From assembly GCA_947169115.1 (NCBI GenBank), contig CAMVOK010000014.1, positions 19,990 through 83,989 of the forward strand: a DNA stretch of 64,000 nucleotides, written 5' to 3'. The position numbers were made by a program, and so were the translations under genes. Origin of the DNA: an uncultured Prevotellaceae bacterium. GTDB taxonomy: Bacteria; Bacteroidota; Bacteroidia; Bacteroidales; Bacteroidaceae. The notes beneath the pieces are model-generated. The model was given only the letters and a program-made list of their open reading frames with translations. It was not told where the DNA came from and did no database searches. Positions 1 to 9,043 of the stretch are shown one piece after another. Position 1 is the stretch's first letter. Each line of letters opens with the position of its first letter.

Positions 1-536
1 CCGAGATTGGTGACAACAACAAGATTCGTGAAAACGTGACCATAAACCGTGGAACGAAAGCCAAAGGAAAGACCATTGTAGGCAACGACAATTTGTTGAT
101 GGAAGGGGCACACGTAGCCCACGATACCATTGTCGGCAACGGTTGCATCCTTGGTAACGGCACGAAACTGGCCGGAGAGGTTGTCATAGACGACAAGGCT
201 ATATTGAGTGCCCACGTTTTGGTTCACCAGTTCTGCCGCATTGGTTCGTATACCATGGTTGGTGGTGGTTCAAAAGTGAACATGAACATCTTGCCATACA
301 CCATGACAGCCCGCGAACCGGCAAGTTTTTGCGGTTTGAATCTGGTAGGGCTACGCCGTCGCGGCTTCACCCCCGAAACCATCGATTTGCTCCACCGCAC
401 GTTCCAGATTATCATGGGCGAAGGATTGCTCAAGGAGAAAGTAGAGCGCGTGAAGGAAGAGATTGGAATGACACCAGAAACCGAATACATCCTCGATTTC
501 ATTAAGGCGACCGAGAAACGCGGATTCATAAGGTAA
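1..536 (+). CDS. lpxA: Acyl-[ACP]-UDP-N-acetylglucosamine O-acyltransferase, 3' part
   Basis: First step of lipid A synthesis: transfer of a 3-hydroxyacyl chain from ACP to UDP-GlcNAc in the cytoplasm. The open frame runs in from the left edge, with codons readable from base 3, so the N-terminus is missing and about 177 residues remain. The visible part has hexapeptide left-handed beta-helix repeats (VGNGCILGNGTKLAG) and the HVAHDTIVGN segment that carries the catalytic His of the family. The LpxA-type C-terminal helical domain follows (NLVGLRRRGF). The GTG at 36 is internal, not the start. The next gene begins 6 bp downstream. Confidence 0.95.
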   Translation, partial: EIGDNNKIRENVTINRGTKAKGKTIVGNDNLLMEGAHVAHDTIVGNGCILGNGTKLAGEVVIDDKAILSAHVLVHQFCRIGSYTMVGGGSKVNMNILPYTMTAREPASFCGLNLVGLRRRGFTPETIDLLHRTFQIIMGEGLLKEKVERVKEEIGMTPETEYILDFIKATEKRGFIR

Positions 537-542
537 ACAGAC

Positions 543-1079
543 ATGACATTAAGATTAACACTTATCAGCACAGAGGTTGACGACTTTGCCCTGGAGTTTA
601 AGATTGATGCAGATGCTTCATTTGCCCAACTCCACCATCTCATCCTTCGTCATTGCGGATACGAGGAGAAAGAAGGACAACGCTTTTATATTTGCAATGA
701 AAGCTGGCGTCCCGTACAACGGATTCTCTTCAGCGACGAAGATTCTGCCAACACCGACGAAGACATATTCCTCATGGCAAAGACTTCTCTGGGAGAGTTC
801 CTAGAAGACGAAGGCCAAAGACTGACCTACCGCTTCGACCCAGAGAATCGGCGTATGTTCCTACTCGAGCTGACAGAGACCACCTTCGGCGACCCTGTTG
901 AGAAAGAAGGAAAACTCACACGCCGTCACGGAAAAGCACCTACCCAGTTCTTAGAAGAGGAAGAAGTCCAACCCTCCACCTCTACAACCACCACAGAAGA
1001 AATCGAAGAAGAGTTCTATGGTGAGGATGGGTATGAGGAAGAAGACCTCGATATGGAAAGCTTTGGTATCATGGAATGA
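543..1079 (+). CDS. pRiA4b ORF-3-like (IS1096 TnpR-like fold) protein
   Basis: A 178-residue cytoplasmic protein. It resembles the plasmid pRiA4b ORF-3-like family seen between lpxA and miaA in Bacteroidales. The features are an N-terminal beta strand region (LRLTLISTEVDDFALEF), then ASFAQLHHLILRHCGY, then a YRFDPENRR-type strand. The last 45 residues are very acidic (EEEEVQP, EEIEEEFYGEDGYEEEDLD) and probably disordered. The molecular function is unknown. Despite the family name nothing else here suggests a transposon. It ends in an ATGA overlap with miaA, consistent with translational coupling. Family assignment is from motif recognition only. Confidence 0.75.
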   Translation: MTLRLTLISTEVDDFALEFKIDADASFAQLHHLILRHCGYEEKEGQRFYICNESWRPVQRILFSDEDSANTDEDIFLMAKTSLGEFLEDEGQRLTYRFDPENRRMFLLELTETTFGDPVEKEGKLTRRHGKAPTQFLEEEEVQPSTSTTTTEEIEEEFYGEDGYEEEDLDMESFGIME

Positions 1080-2005
1080 AGACGCTGGTTGTACTATTAG
1101 GTCCCACTGCCGTTGGAAAAACGGAGCTAAGTCTTTCACTGGCCGAAAGACTTGGCTGCCCGATTATCAACTGCGACAGCCGTCAACTGTTTGCCGACCT
1201 AAAGATTGGTACAGCCGCCCCAACCGAAGCACAGATGCAAAGGGTGCCCCATTACTTTGTTGGTACCATGAAACTGGATGACTATTACAGTGCAGCAAGA
1301 TACGAGACCGACGTGATGAAACTCACGGCCACTCTTTTCCAGCAACACGACACCCTTTTACTCTCTGGTGGATGTATGATGTACATCGATGCCGTTTGCC
1401 AAGGTATTGACGACATTCCCACCATTAGCGAGGAGATACGGACTCAGGTGAAGACAGAACTGAAGGAAAAAGGTCTGGAGTCCCTTATGGACGAACTCCG
1501 ACAGCTCGATTCCGAATACTCTACCATTGTTGACCCCCAAAACACGCGTCGCGTAGTACATGCCATCGAAGTTTGTCGGATGACCGGACAAACCTACACC
1601 TCCTATCGGGTAAGAGCTCACAAGGAACGTCCGTTCCGTATTCTGAAGATTGGACTCAATCGTCCACGTGAAGAACTGTTCGAACGCATCAACAAACGGG
1701 TTGACCAGATGATGGAGGATGGCATGATGGAAGAGGTGAAAAAACTGATTGCCTTCCGTCATTGCAACGCCCTGAACACCGTAGGTTACAAGGAACTGCT
1801 CCATGTCATCGATGGGGAGTGGCCATTGGAGATGGCGGTAGAGAGAATAAAAAAGAACACACGTGTATATGCGAAGAAACAACTGACATGGTTTCGCCGC
1901 GACGAATCCATCCGATGGTTTCATCCCGACGACAAGGAGCACATAGAATCATACTTAAATCTGACATTACATGAAAATCAAGCAAACACTACACAAGATA
2001 TATAG
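1076..2005 (+). CDS. miaA: tRNA dimethylallyltransferase
   Basis: Transfers the dimethylallyl group from DMAPP to N6 of A37 in tRNAs that read UNN codons. 309 residues, normal for the family. The P-loop GPTAVGKT is at residues 9-16, followed by the INCDSRQLFADLKIGTA substrate-binding block typical of MiaA. Later segments LSGGCMMYIDA and NTVGYKEL are also characteristic, and KKNTRVYAKKQLTWFRRD is the conserved C-terminal signature. The ATG overlaps the preceding stop (ATGA), and the 3' end overlaps the next gene by 35 bp, so this is one compact operon. Confidence 0.96.
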   Translation: MKTLVVLLGPTAVGKTELSLSLAERLGCPIINCDSRQLFADLKIGTAAPTEAQMQRVPHYFVGTMKLDDYYSAARYETDVMKLTATLFQQHDTLLLSGGCMMYIDAVCQGIDDIPTISEEIRTQVKTELKEKGLESLMDELRQLDSEYSTIVDPQNTRRVVHAIEVCRMTGQTYTSYRVRAHKERPFRILKIGLNRPREELFERINKRVDQMMEDGMMEEVKKLIAFRHCNALNTVGYKELLHVIDGEWPLEMAVERIKKNTRVYAKKQLTWFRRDESIRWFHPDDKEHIESYLNLTLHENQANTTQDI

Positions 2006-4358
2006 CGGACCGTGGTGGAAGAGAGTGTTTATATGGATAAGCACCCTGTTCTTGCTTCTGCTCCTCTTTCTCGGAGCGGTCGATATGAATCTGCTTTGGC
2101 TTTTTGGTCGTTCCCCAGGTTTCCACGACATCAAACACCCAGTCACCAACGAAGCCAGCATCATCATCAGTGCCGATAGCGTTCCCATAGGGAAATACTA
2201 CAACGAGAATCGAACCCCCGTCACCTATCGGGAAATAAGCCCTATCCTGGTTCGTACTCTTATAGCCACAGAAGACGAGCGATTCTATCATCATCACGGC
2301 ATCGACATCAAGGGACTCTTTGCCGCAGTCAAGGACATGTTCGGCGGTCATGCCCGTGGTGCAAGCACCATCACACAGCAACTGGCCAAGAACCTTTTCC
2401 GTGTCCGCACGAAAAAGGAATACTCCACAGGCTTGTTGGGAAAGTTCTCTACCACTCGACTTCTCATTATAAAAGCCAAAGAATGGATAGTTGCCACCAA
2501 ACTGGAAATGCTTTTTTCCAAAGAAGAAATCCTAACGATGTATTTCAACACCGTGGATTTTGGAAACAATGCGTATGGGATAAAAACGGCATGTGAAACC
2601 TATTTTGCAACCACACCCGACAATCTCACTTACGAACAAGCAGCAACCCTCATCGGTCTTTTGAAGGCTACCAGTACCTACAATCCCAAACGTAACCCCA
2701 AGAACAGCACGGCACGGCGAAATGTGGTACTTGCCAATCTCTACAACAATGGCGGCCTGTATATTAATGCACGGCCTGCTACCCCCCAACAATTGGACAG
2801 TCTGCAAAACAGCCCAATGATTACTGCAGAGCGAAGCACAGGTCGCAGTCATCTTGGCCCAGTCCCCTACTTCCGCGATGCGCTGAAAAACTATGTTGAC
2901 ATGCTTTGCAGGAATGGGATGATTCCAGGCTACGACAACGAACATCCGCTTGACTTGGATATTGCCGGACTAAAAATCTACACAAGCCTCGACACACGCA
3001 TTCAGCAATATGCCGAAGCTGCCGCCCGCAAACAGATGCGTGTCATTCAACAGCATTTCCGCAGCCACTGGGGCACCACACCTCCTTGGCAAGATGCCCA
3101 GCACCGCGAGATACCAAATTTCATTGAAGATATTGCCCGACAGACATCTGCCTACAAATACTATGCCAAAAAATTTGACGGTAATATTGACTCCATTTTC
3201 TACTACCTCAACCAACCTCATACGGTAGAAGTGTTCACCTATGACGGACCAGAAGAAAAAGAAATGAGCACGATGGACAGCATCCGCTACATGGTTAGCT
3301 TCATGCACTGTGGTTTCGTGGCTATTGAGCCTGATACTCGTCAGGTAAAGGCATGGGTTGGTGATGTTGATTACAACTCATGGGAATATGACAAAGTGAC
3401 CGCCATGCGCCAACCGGGTTCCACTTTTAAACTTTTCGTTTACACCGAGGCCATGAATCAAGGACTGACCCCCTGCGACCGTCGTCTGGACGAATGGGCT
3501 TCTTATCCCGACACCATAAACGGCGAACCCAAGCAGTGGACACCCCACAATGCTAACGGTTACTTCACGCATGCCAACATGCCCTTGAAGAGTGCCTTTG
3601 CCCAGAGCATCAACAGTATTGCTGTAAAACTAGGCTACGAATGTGGCATTCCCAATATCGTGCGCACCGCTCATGCCATGGGCATTCTGTCCCCCCTCAA
3701 GGCCACGCCCTCACTCAGTTTGGGAGCTAGTGATGTCAACCTTTTGGAACTCGTCAATGCCTACAGCACCGTCATTGACGATGGCATATACAACATGCCC
3801 ATTCTGGTCACACGCATAGAAGACCGCAACGGCAAGGTCATCTACGAGCCACAACTCCGCAAGGAGCAAGCCATCCCCTATCGTTCAGCCTATCTCATGC
3901 AGCAAATGCTACGTGCCGGACTGACAGAGCCTGGTGGTACGACAGCAGCCCTTTGGGAATACATCCATCCGATTCTCAACAAGACGGAGTTCGGTGGCAA
4001 GACTGGCACCAGTAACAACCATTCCGATGCCTGGTTCGTAGGAGTTACCCCAGGATTGGTTGCCGGAGCCTGGGTTGGCGGTGAATATAGAAGCATCCAC
4101 TTCCGCACGGGTGAACTCGGACAAGGTAGCCGCACGGCCCTTCCTATTTTCGGATGGTTCATCCAGTCATTGTTAAAAGATAGTCGTTTCTCACGCTACT
4201 ATCGTAAGTTCGAAGCACCCAAGGAGGAAATCGACCCACAATGCTGGAGTTGTGTTGGAGCTTACTATCCACCTCCATCAGAAGATGACGAGGATTTCTA
4301 TTTCAACGTAAATGACGAAGATAGTGAAGTTGAGACAGGAAACCCCGATGAGGAATGA
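1971..4358 (+). CDS. Class A penicillin-binding protein (PBP1A-type)
   Basis: Bifunctional peptidoglycan glycosyltransferase/transpeptidase of 795 residues, anchored by one N-terminal membrane segment at about residues 17-41. The GT51 domain shows ATEDERFYHHHG with the catalytic Glu and GASTITQQLAKNLF. The transpeptidase domain has SxxK as STFK (nucleophile Ser about 484), SxN as SIN (about 546) and KTGTS (about 677). The C-terminus is acidic and probably disordered. The ATG lies 35 bp inside miaA. A start that deep is supported because the membrane helix follows directly. All catalytic motifs are intact. Confidence 0.95.
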   Translation: MKIKQTLHKIYSGPWWKRVFIWISTLFLLLLLFLGAVDMNLLWLFGRSPGFHDIKHPVTNEASIIISADSVPIGKYYNENRTPVTYREISPILVRTLIATEDERFYHHHGIDIKGLFAAVKDMFGGHARGASTITQQLAKNLFRVRTKKEYSTGLLGKFSTTRLLIIKAKEWIVATKLEMLFSKEEILTMYFNTVDFGNNAYGIKTACETYFATTPDNLTYEQAATLIGLLKATSTYNPKRNPKNSTARRNVVLANLYNNGGLYINARPATPQQLDSLQNSPMITAERSTGRSHLGPVPYFRDALKNYVDMLCRNGMIPGYDNEHPLDLDIAGLKIYTSLDTRIQQYAEAAARKQMRVIQQHFRSHWGTTPPWQDAQHREIPNFIEDIARQTSAYKYYAKKFDGNIDSIFYYLNQPHTVEVFTYDGPEEKEMSTMDSIRYMVSFMHCGFVAIEPDTRQVKAWVGDVDYNSWEYDKVTAMRQPGSTFKLFVYTEAMNQGLTPCDRRLDEWASYPDTINGEPKQWTPHNANGYFTHANMPLKSAFAQSINSIAVKLGYECGIPNIVRTAHAMGILSPLKATPSLSLGASDVNLLELVNAYSTVIDDGIYNMPILVTRIEDRNGKVIYEPQLRKEQAIPYRSAYLMQQMLRAGLTEPGGTTAALWEYIHPILNKTEFGGKTGTSNNHSDAWFVGVTPGLVAGAWVGGEYRSIHFRTGELGQGSRTALPIFGWFIQSLLKDSRFSRYYRKFEAPKEEIDPQCWSCVGAYYPPPSEDDEDFYFNVNDEDSEVETGNPDEE

Positions 4359-4414
4359 TAAAATACCCATTAAAATTAAACCAACAGACATTATTACGGT
4401 CAAATACAATTAAT

Positions 4415-4422
4415 TACATTTG
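4415..4422 (+). promoter_or_regulatory. -7 box (TACATTTG) upstream of the glycosidase pair
   Basis: TACATTTG matches the Bacteroidetes -7 consensus TAnnTTTG and lies 29 bp before the GH43 ATG, after the end of the PBP gene. No clear TTTG -33 box is visible at the expected spacing. It suggests that the two hydrolases are transcribed separately from the lpxA-miaA-PBP run. Confidence 0.5.
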
Positions 4423-4451
4423 CAACACAAACATAAAAAATTATAATAACT

Positions 4452-5591
4452 ATGAAGCGTTTTACATTATTGATGGCATGGATTGCCTGTGCTCAGTTCT
4501 CACACCTCAGCGCCGCCAACTACGTGGCCTATCTGTTTACCTACTTCACGGGAAATGCTCCCGAGAACGAACAAATCTGTTATGCCCTGTCGAGTGATGG
4601 TTGGAACTACACTCCCCTCAACGACGGTCATCCCATTATCGCCAGCGACAGCATCGCACGCACCAAGTGCGTACGCGACCCTCACATCCTGCGTGGCGAA
4701 GACGGATGGTTCTATCAGGTAGTAACCGACATGCGCAGTAGTCTCGGATGGAGCAGCAACCGTGGTATGGTGCTCATGCGCAGCCGCGACCTCATCCACT
4801 GGGAACACCACGCCATTCACTTCCCCGAACGATACAAAGGTACCATGTTTGAACATGTAACTCGTGTATGGGCACCTCAGACCATCTACGATGCCTCCGT
4901 TGGCAAGTACATGGTTTACTTCTCCATTCTGACAGATGACGGTTCCTGCCCTTACGACCGCGTGTATTATGCTTACGCCAATAACGATTTCAGCGACTTG
5001 GAGGGTCAGCCCAAAGTTCTCTTTGATGTCAAGAACGCAAGCATCGACACCGACATTGTCCGTGACGACGATGGTCTTTACCACATCTTCTTCAAGACCG
5101 AAGGTCAGAAGCAGAAAGGCATCAAGCAATTTATTACGTCCGACCTTCACGACATGAGTAAGTGGGAACTCCAGCCAGGCTTCTGCCAAGACACGAACAA
5201 GGCCGTAGAAGGCAGTGGTGTCTTCCGTCTGTTCGACGGCACTTGGGTTCTGATGTACGACTGCTATACCAGTTACCACTATCAGTTCTGCAAGAGCACC
5301 GACCTTAAGACGTTCAAGCAAGTGCAGGATACACAGACCACAGGTATGTTCACTCCCCGTCATGGCACCGTCATTGCCATTACCAAACAGGAGAACGACC
5401 TGCTAACGGCATGGAACAGCTTACTCCTGGCCAACCGTGAATTGAAGGAGCGTGCCGTTCCTACCTTCACCCTGAAGCAGCTCGACTCACGTAAGGCTCT
5501 GATGGAAGAAACCCAACGTGTGCTCAACGGAAAGGCATCGGCCAAAGCCTATAAGGCACAAGCCAAGAAAATTCAGAAATTCCTGAAATAA
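4452..5591 (+). CDS. Secreted GH43-like glycoside hydrolase
   Basis: 379 residues with a signal peptide of about 22 residues (MKRFTLLMAWIACAQFSHLSA). The five-bladed propeller pattern and the candidate GH43 catalytic triad are visible: base Asp76 in RDPHI, pKa-modulating Asp in IDTDIV (199 or 201) and acid Glu253 in VEGSG. The opening YLFTYFTGN followed by YALSSDGWNYTPLN is typical of Bacteroidetes GH43 arabinosidase/xylosidase-like proteins. The tail (residues 330-379) is Lys/Ala rich and possibly helical. It precedes the GH128-like gene by 26 bp, so the two are probably co-transcribed. Substrate cannot be fixed from sequence: arabinose- or xylose-containing side chains are the family default. 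Confidence 0.8.
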   Translation: MKRFTLLMAWIACAQFSHLSAANYVAYLFTYFTGNAPENEQICYALSSDGWNYTPLNDGHPIIASDSIARTKCVRDPHILRGEDGWFYQVVTDMRSSLGWSSNRGMVLMRSRDLIHWEHHAIHFPERYKGTMFEHVTRVWAPQTIYDASVGKYMVYFSILTDDGSCPYDRVYYAYANNDFSDLEGQPKVLFDVKNASIDTDIVRDDDGLYHIFFKTEGQKQKGIKQFITSDLHDMSKWELQPGFCQDTNKAVEGSGVFRLFDGTWVLMYDCYTSYHYQFCKSTDLKTFKQVQDTQTTGMFTPRHGTVIAITKQENDLLTAWNSLLLANRELKERAVPTFTLKQLDSRKALMEETQRVLNGKASAKAYKAQAKKIQKFLK

Positions 5592-5617
5592 TTACAAATT
5601 AGGATATCCATACGACC

Positions 5618-8464
5618 ATGAAACTGAGAACCCTTTTAGCAGTTCTTTTCTGCTCCTCATCGGCCTTTGCCATGAACGATGTCGAAACCGTTGCCAATGT
5701 TGCAGAAGACCGCACACTGACCACGCCTATCGACCTCGTCATTACAAGTGCCGAAAATGCCCTGACGGGTCACATTGACATTGCCAACGACGATGCCGCA
5801 GTTGTTTTTGAGAATGTAATTCCCACCGATGTAATTGACACCTACCTCAAAAACATAACCATAAGTGGAGAAAACGCAACCAACGGCAGCAACTGCCGCG
5901 TTGCCATCTATCGTCATGGTGCCATTGTATTACCACGTGGAAAAAGCTATCCTGCGCTCACCGTTTACACAGAACCGGACTTCGCAGGTGATAGCCGCAC
6001 GTTCTCACAAGGAGGACGACAGGCAAGTCTTGGTAAGTTCAACAACAACATCTATTCTTTCAAGTTGAAGCGTGGCTACATGGCCACCCTGGCCAACCAT
6101 ACCGATGGTACAGGCTACAGTCACTGCTACATTGCTGACCGTGAGGACTTGGAAGTTAACTTGCCAAAAACCATGGCAGGACGTATTTCCATGCTCCGCG
6201 TATTCGTTTGGAACTGGGTAAGCAAGAAGGGATGCAGCGACTCACGCGACGCGAACATGATGAATACAGCCCACGCCACATGGTACTACGACTGGGGAGC
6301 AGGTACAACCAGCCGCACCAATCATGAGTACGTCCCCCAACGTCACCACGAGGCCGGCAACAGCAATGGAAATGGTTGGAAAGGTGCCTGGGAATCGTGG
6401 GGGAACATCAACGCCAGCGACGAGACTTGTACCCATGTATTAGGTCAGAACGAGCCCGACAACACCAGTGGTGGCGATGAGGTTTACACTTATGTCACCA
6501 CCATTCCCGACGACGCACGCGAGAAACATGCCTCATCTACCCTGGCCGACCACGCCAAGGAATTCCTCTATAGCGGCAAACGCATTGGCACCTTTGCCTG
6601 CTGTAACCCCAACACAGGATGGGTCAGCGAATACGTCAACTATTGTCGCCAAAACAATATCCGCATCGACTTCGTAGCCACTCACTACTATATTGGTGGT
6701 ACCGACCCTGCCGGATGCATCAGTCGTCTGAAATCGCTCTATGATGTTACTGGACTTCCCGTCTGGGCCACGGAATGGAACAACGGAGCAAACTGGACCT
6801 CTGAAGGTGGTTTCTCCACAGACTCCGAGGGCTGGTATTCTTGGGGAAGTGGAAATGACCAGTACAAAAATGGTGTGTGGCTCCGCGATGTATTAAAACG
6901 AGCTGACAGCGAACCATGGTTGGAGCGTCTAGCCGTGTACAACGCAGTAGAGTGGAAACGCCAGATTACCGATGGTAGCAACCTAACCGAAGGCGGAAAG
7001 GTTTGGGCTAAGCATCTCAGCAAGCTTGCCTACGACAGCAAGAATGGTGGCATCAGTTATTTCATGCCTTGGAATCATCATAGTCCCACAGACTTTACCA
7101 TCACCTATGACAACAAGAAGCAAATAGCCAATCTCTCATGGACAAACCCCAATACCGACATGACAGATAGTGTTGTCATCGAACGTAAAGAGGGAAGCAA
7201 GTGGATAAGAATCACATCTCTCCCCTTGAATGACAATGAAACAATGACATTGGCTCTCGATGTAAAGGAGTATGCACCTGCCATGTACACACTACGCCTG
7301 ACAAACTACGACTGCGATGGCAAGAAACGTACATCTACAACAACTCCCTCATTCACGATAGCCGCCGCTAATTCTGTGGGCTCTCTGCAGTTTGGCCAAC
7401 TCAGCATTGGAAACACCGAGAGTGTGACCACCGACATTGAGACTCAGGAAGTCATTCCATACGTTGTTGTGGGCATGGTATCTAACCAGAATTCGAGTAA
7501 CGCCATCACCAATCAGGTACAATTGATGAGCAAAACGAGTTTCAAGTTCCGCTTCTATCCCTGGCAGTTGCCAACACCTGTGGATTTTACAAAGGCCGAA
7601 ACTGCCGACTACATGATTCTGCCTCCCAACATGGTTTACCATCTGTCCGACGACATGATGCTCATTTCACAGAAAGCTGGTAGTGTCAAGGGCGCCGAAA
7701 CAGAAATCGTATTCCCCGAAGCATTCCCCGAAGGCGTTACACCCGTTGTTGTTGCTCAGCAAAACACATCAACCAGCAGTTATGCCCCTGTAACGGTTCG
7801 AGTATATGATGTCACCAACACTGGTTTCAAGGTTAAATTAGTACGTCAGGAAGGGGTAACCTCTGGTTTTAATGCTCAAAATGTCAATTACTTTGCAGCT
7901 TCACCCGGACAAATCGCCATTGGTAATGGCAAAATGCTGACTGTAGGTAGAAACAACAATGTCCTCGTAGGAGGAACCACACGTCAAAACGTTATGTTTG
8001 CGAACCAAGCTGGCGAAACCCAGTACTTCAAGAATCCAATTATCGTAGCTGCCAGTCAGACCGACAACTACGAAAAAGCAAGTGTTTTCCGCCAGCACTC
8101 TATCCTCAGCAACACCGATGGGGTTTATGGTATCAATGTCCGTCGTCAAGTTGATGGAACCAGCACATCCACGGTTGCCAACAGTGCTAAGAACAACGGT
8201 GACTACATTGGTTGGTTCATCATCAGCGACGATCCCAACGGCACAGGTAGCGAAGACCCCATTATCGTTCCTACGGGCATCACTAACCTCAAGAACGAGC
8301 AAGGTTTCAGTGTCTGCGTTAGCAACCATGCCATATATGCCGACGGCAAAAACCTACGTGCCTACGCAGCAAACGGCAGTCAGGTTCGTCTGGGAACTCC
8401 CCTGCCCAAAGGCATCTATATCGTGACTAACGGAAGTAAACGCATCAAGGTTCGCGTGCCATAA
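5618..8464 (+). CDS. Secreted GH128-like glucanase with N-terminal beta/gamma-crystallin-like domain
   Basis: 948 residues with a signal peptide (ending near SSAFA). After a beta-rich N-terminal region, residues about 110-160 (VYTEPDFAGDSRTF, then NIYSFKLKRGYMATL) look like a beta/gamma-crystallin Greek-key motif. The catalytic domain follows (about 190-480): WYYDWGAG, LGQNEPDN with candidate acid/base Glu279, THYY, and ATEWNN with candidate nucleophile Glu386. This is the Asl1/GH128 pattern, a family that includes endo-beta-1,3-glucanases. A fibronectin-like segment, a beta-rich region, and a C-terminal tail (PKGIYIVTNGSKRIKVRV) resembling a type IX sorting signal complete the protein. Surface or secreted location is inferred from that tail. 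Confidence 0.75.
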   Translation: MKLRTLLAVLFCSSSAFAMNDVETVANVAEDRTLTTPIDLVITSAENALTGHIDIANDDAAVVFENVIPTDVIDTYLKNITISGENATNGSNCRVAIYRHGAIVLPRGKSYPALTVYTEPDFAGDSRTFSQGGRQASLGKFNNNIYSFKLKRGYMATLANHTDGTGYSHCYIADREDLEVNLPKTMAGRISMLRVFVWNWVSKKGCSDSRDANMMNTAHATWYYDWGAGTTSRTNHEYVPQRHHEAGNSNGNGWKGAWESWGNINASDETCTHVLGQNEPDNTSGGDEVYTYVTTIPDDAREKHASSTLADHAKEFLYSGKRIGTFACCNPNTGWVSEYVNYCRQNNIRIDFVATHYYIGGTDPAGCISRLKSLYDVTGLPVWATEWNNGANWTSEGGFSTDSEGWYSWGSGNDQYKNGVWLRDVLKRADSEPWLERLAVYNAVEWKRQITDGSNLTEGGKVWAKHLSKLAYDSKNGGISYFMPWNHHSPTDFTITYDNKKQIANLSWTNPNTDMTDSVVIERKEGSKWIRITSLPLNDNETMTLALDVKEYAPAMYTLRLTNYDCDGKKRTSTTTPSFTIAAANSVGSLQFGQLSIGNTESVTTDIETQEVIPYVVVGMVSNQNSSNAITNQVQLMSKTSFKFRFYPWQLPTPVDFTKAETADYMILPPNMVYHLSDDMMLISQKAGSVKGAETEIVFPEAFPEGVTPVVVAQQNTSTSSYAPVTVRVYDVTNTGFKVKLVRQEGVTSGFNAQNVNYFAASPGQIAIGNGKMLTVGRNNNVLVGGTTRQNVMFANQAGETQYFKNPIIVAASQTDNYEKASVFRQHSILSNTDGVYGINVRRQVDGTSTSTVANSAKNNGDYIGWFIISDDPNGTGSEDPIIVPTGITNLKNEQGFSVCVSNHAIYADGKNLRAYAANGSQVRLGTPLPKGIYIVTNGSKRIKVRVP

Positions 8465-8495
8465 TACGCACCTGATTTCGTCCTGTATATTGATG

Positions 8496-8580
8496 GGCCT
8501 TGGTCAACCTTATGACCGAGGCCCGTCAACCTTATGTCGGAGCTTCGTCAACCTTATGACGAAGCCCCGACGTCCTTATG
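8496..8580. repeat. 22-bp tandem repeat forming covarying hairpins
   Basis: The core GTCAACCTTATG starts at 8503, 8525 and 8547, exactly 22 bp apart, with a degenerate fourth copy (GTCCTTATG) at 8572. Copy 1 forms an 11-bp stem (8496-8506 with 8513-8523, one G-T wobble) around the loop ACCTTA. Copy 3 forms a perfect 9-bp stem (8542-8550 with 8557-8565) around the same loop. Copy 2 pairs with one mismatch. The stems differ in sequence yet stay paired, so structure rather than sequence seems kept. The position right after the GH128-like stop would fit an mRNA 3' structure. Confidence 0.8.
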
Positions 8581-8694
8581 GCTAAATGAAGTCATCCCTT
8601 CGCACGCGCACGCGCGTTCCTTTATATATATATTGAACTCGGAGAATTAGACAATCATAAAATTTCATATGATTATATGCAATCGTACTACCAA

Positions 8695-8866
8695 AGCCCG
8701 AAGGGCTGATAATATTACAGGCAGGGGTAATGCCCTTGCTAAAATGTATGCAGTAGGCAAACCCCGAAGGGGTGGCAGAACAGTCTGTCGCCCTTTCTGG
8801 GCTAACGTTACGCCTCTTTTTAGCAGGGGTGTTACCCCTGCCTGTAATCTGTTGCCCATTCTGGGC
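8695..8866. repeat. REP/MITE-like multi-hairpin inverted-repeat element
   Basis: Two 31-bp arms (8714-8744 and 8818-8848) are inverted copies matching at 28 positions, each containing GGCAGGGGTAA or its complement. Small hairpins sit outside and inside the arms: AGCCC-GAA-GGGCT at 8695-8707, ACCCC-GAA-GGGGT at 8761-8773 and GCCC-ATTCT-GGGC at 8854-8866. There is no transposase. It looks like a non-autonomous palindromic element of the REP/MITE kind. Confidence 0.75.
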
Positions 8867-9035
8867 CTTGATGATACGATTGAGTATAATTCGCCTACAA
8901 ATATTGATATTATCGTCAATTCGTTTCAGAGAAATACGGTTCGCTGAATAGTTAGGTTTAAACTTCGTTTAGTTAATTTTTGTTAATACATAAAGTTTTA
9001 ACCCTAAATTTTCATAATATTTATGAAATAAGGCT

Positions 9036-9043
9036 TATATTTG
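9036..9043 (+). promoter_or_regulatory. -7 box (TATATTTG) of the FAS1/SusCD operon
   Basis: TATATTTG fits TAnnTTTG. A start about 5 bp downstream would give an untranslated leader of about 143 nt before the ATG at 9191. The leader contains an imperfect inverted repeat (ACGGGTGT near 9074 with ACACCGT near 9096), so it may fold. No obvious -33 TTTG is seen. It is the only strong promoter-like box found ahead of the seven-gene operon. Confidence 0.5.

Noticed and set aside
8496..8580. CRISPR array
   Set aside because: Units are 22 bp with no unique spacers between them, and no cas genes are in the window. The same reasoning applies to the 23-bp repeat at 37289.
8669..8947. 92-codon open frame in the gap before the SusCD operon
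   Set aside because: It reads through the inverted-repeat element. The residues reflect the palindrome arms, and the opposite strand is open too for the same reason.
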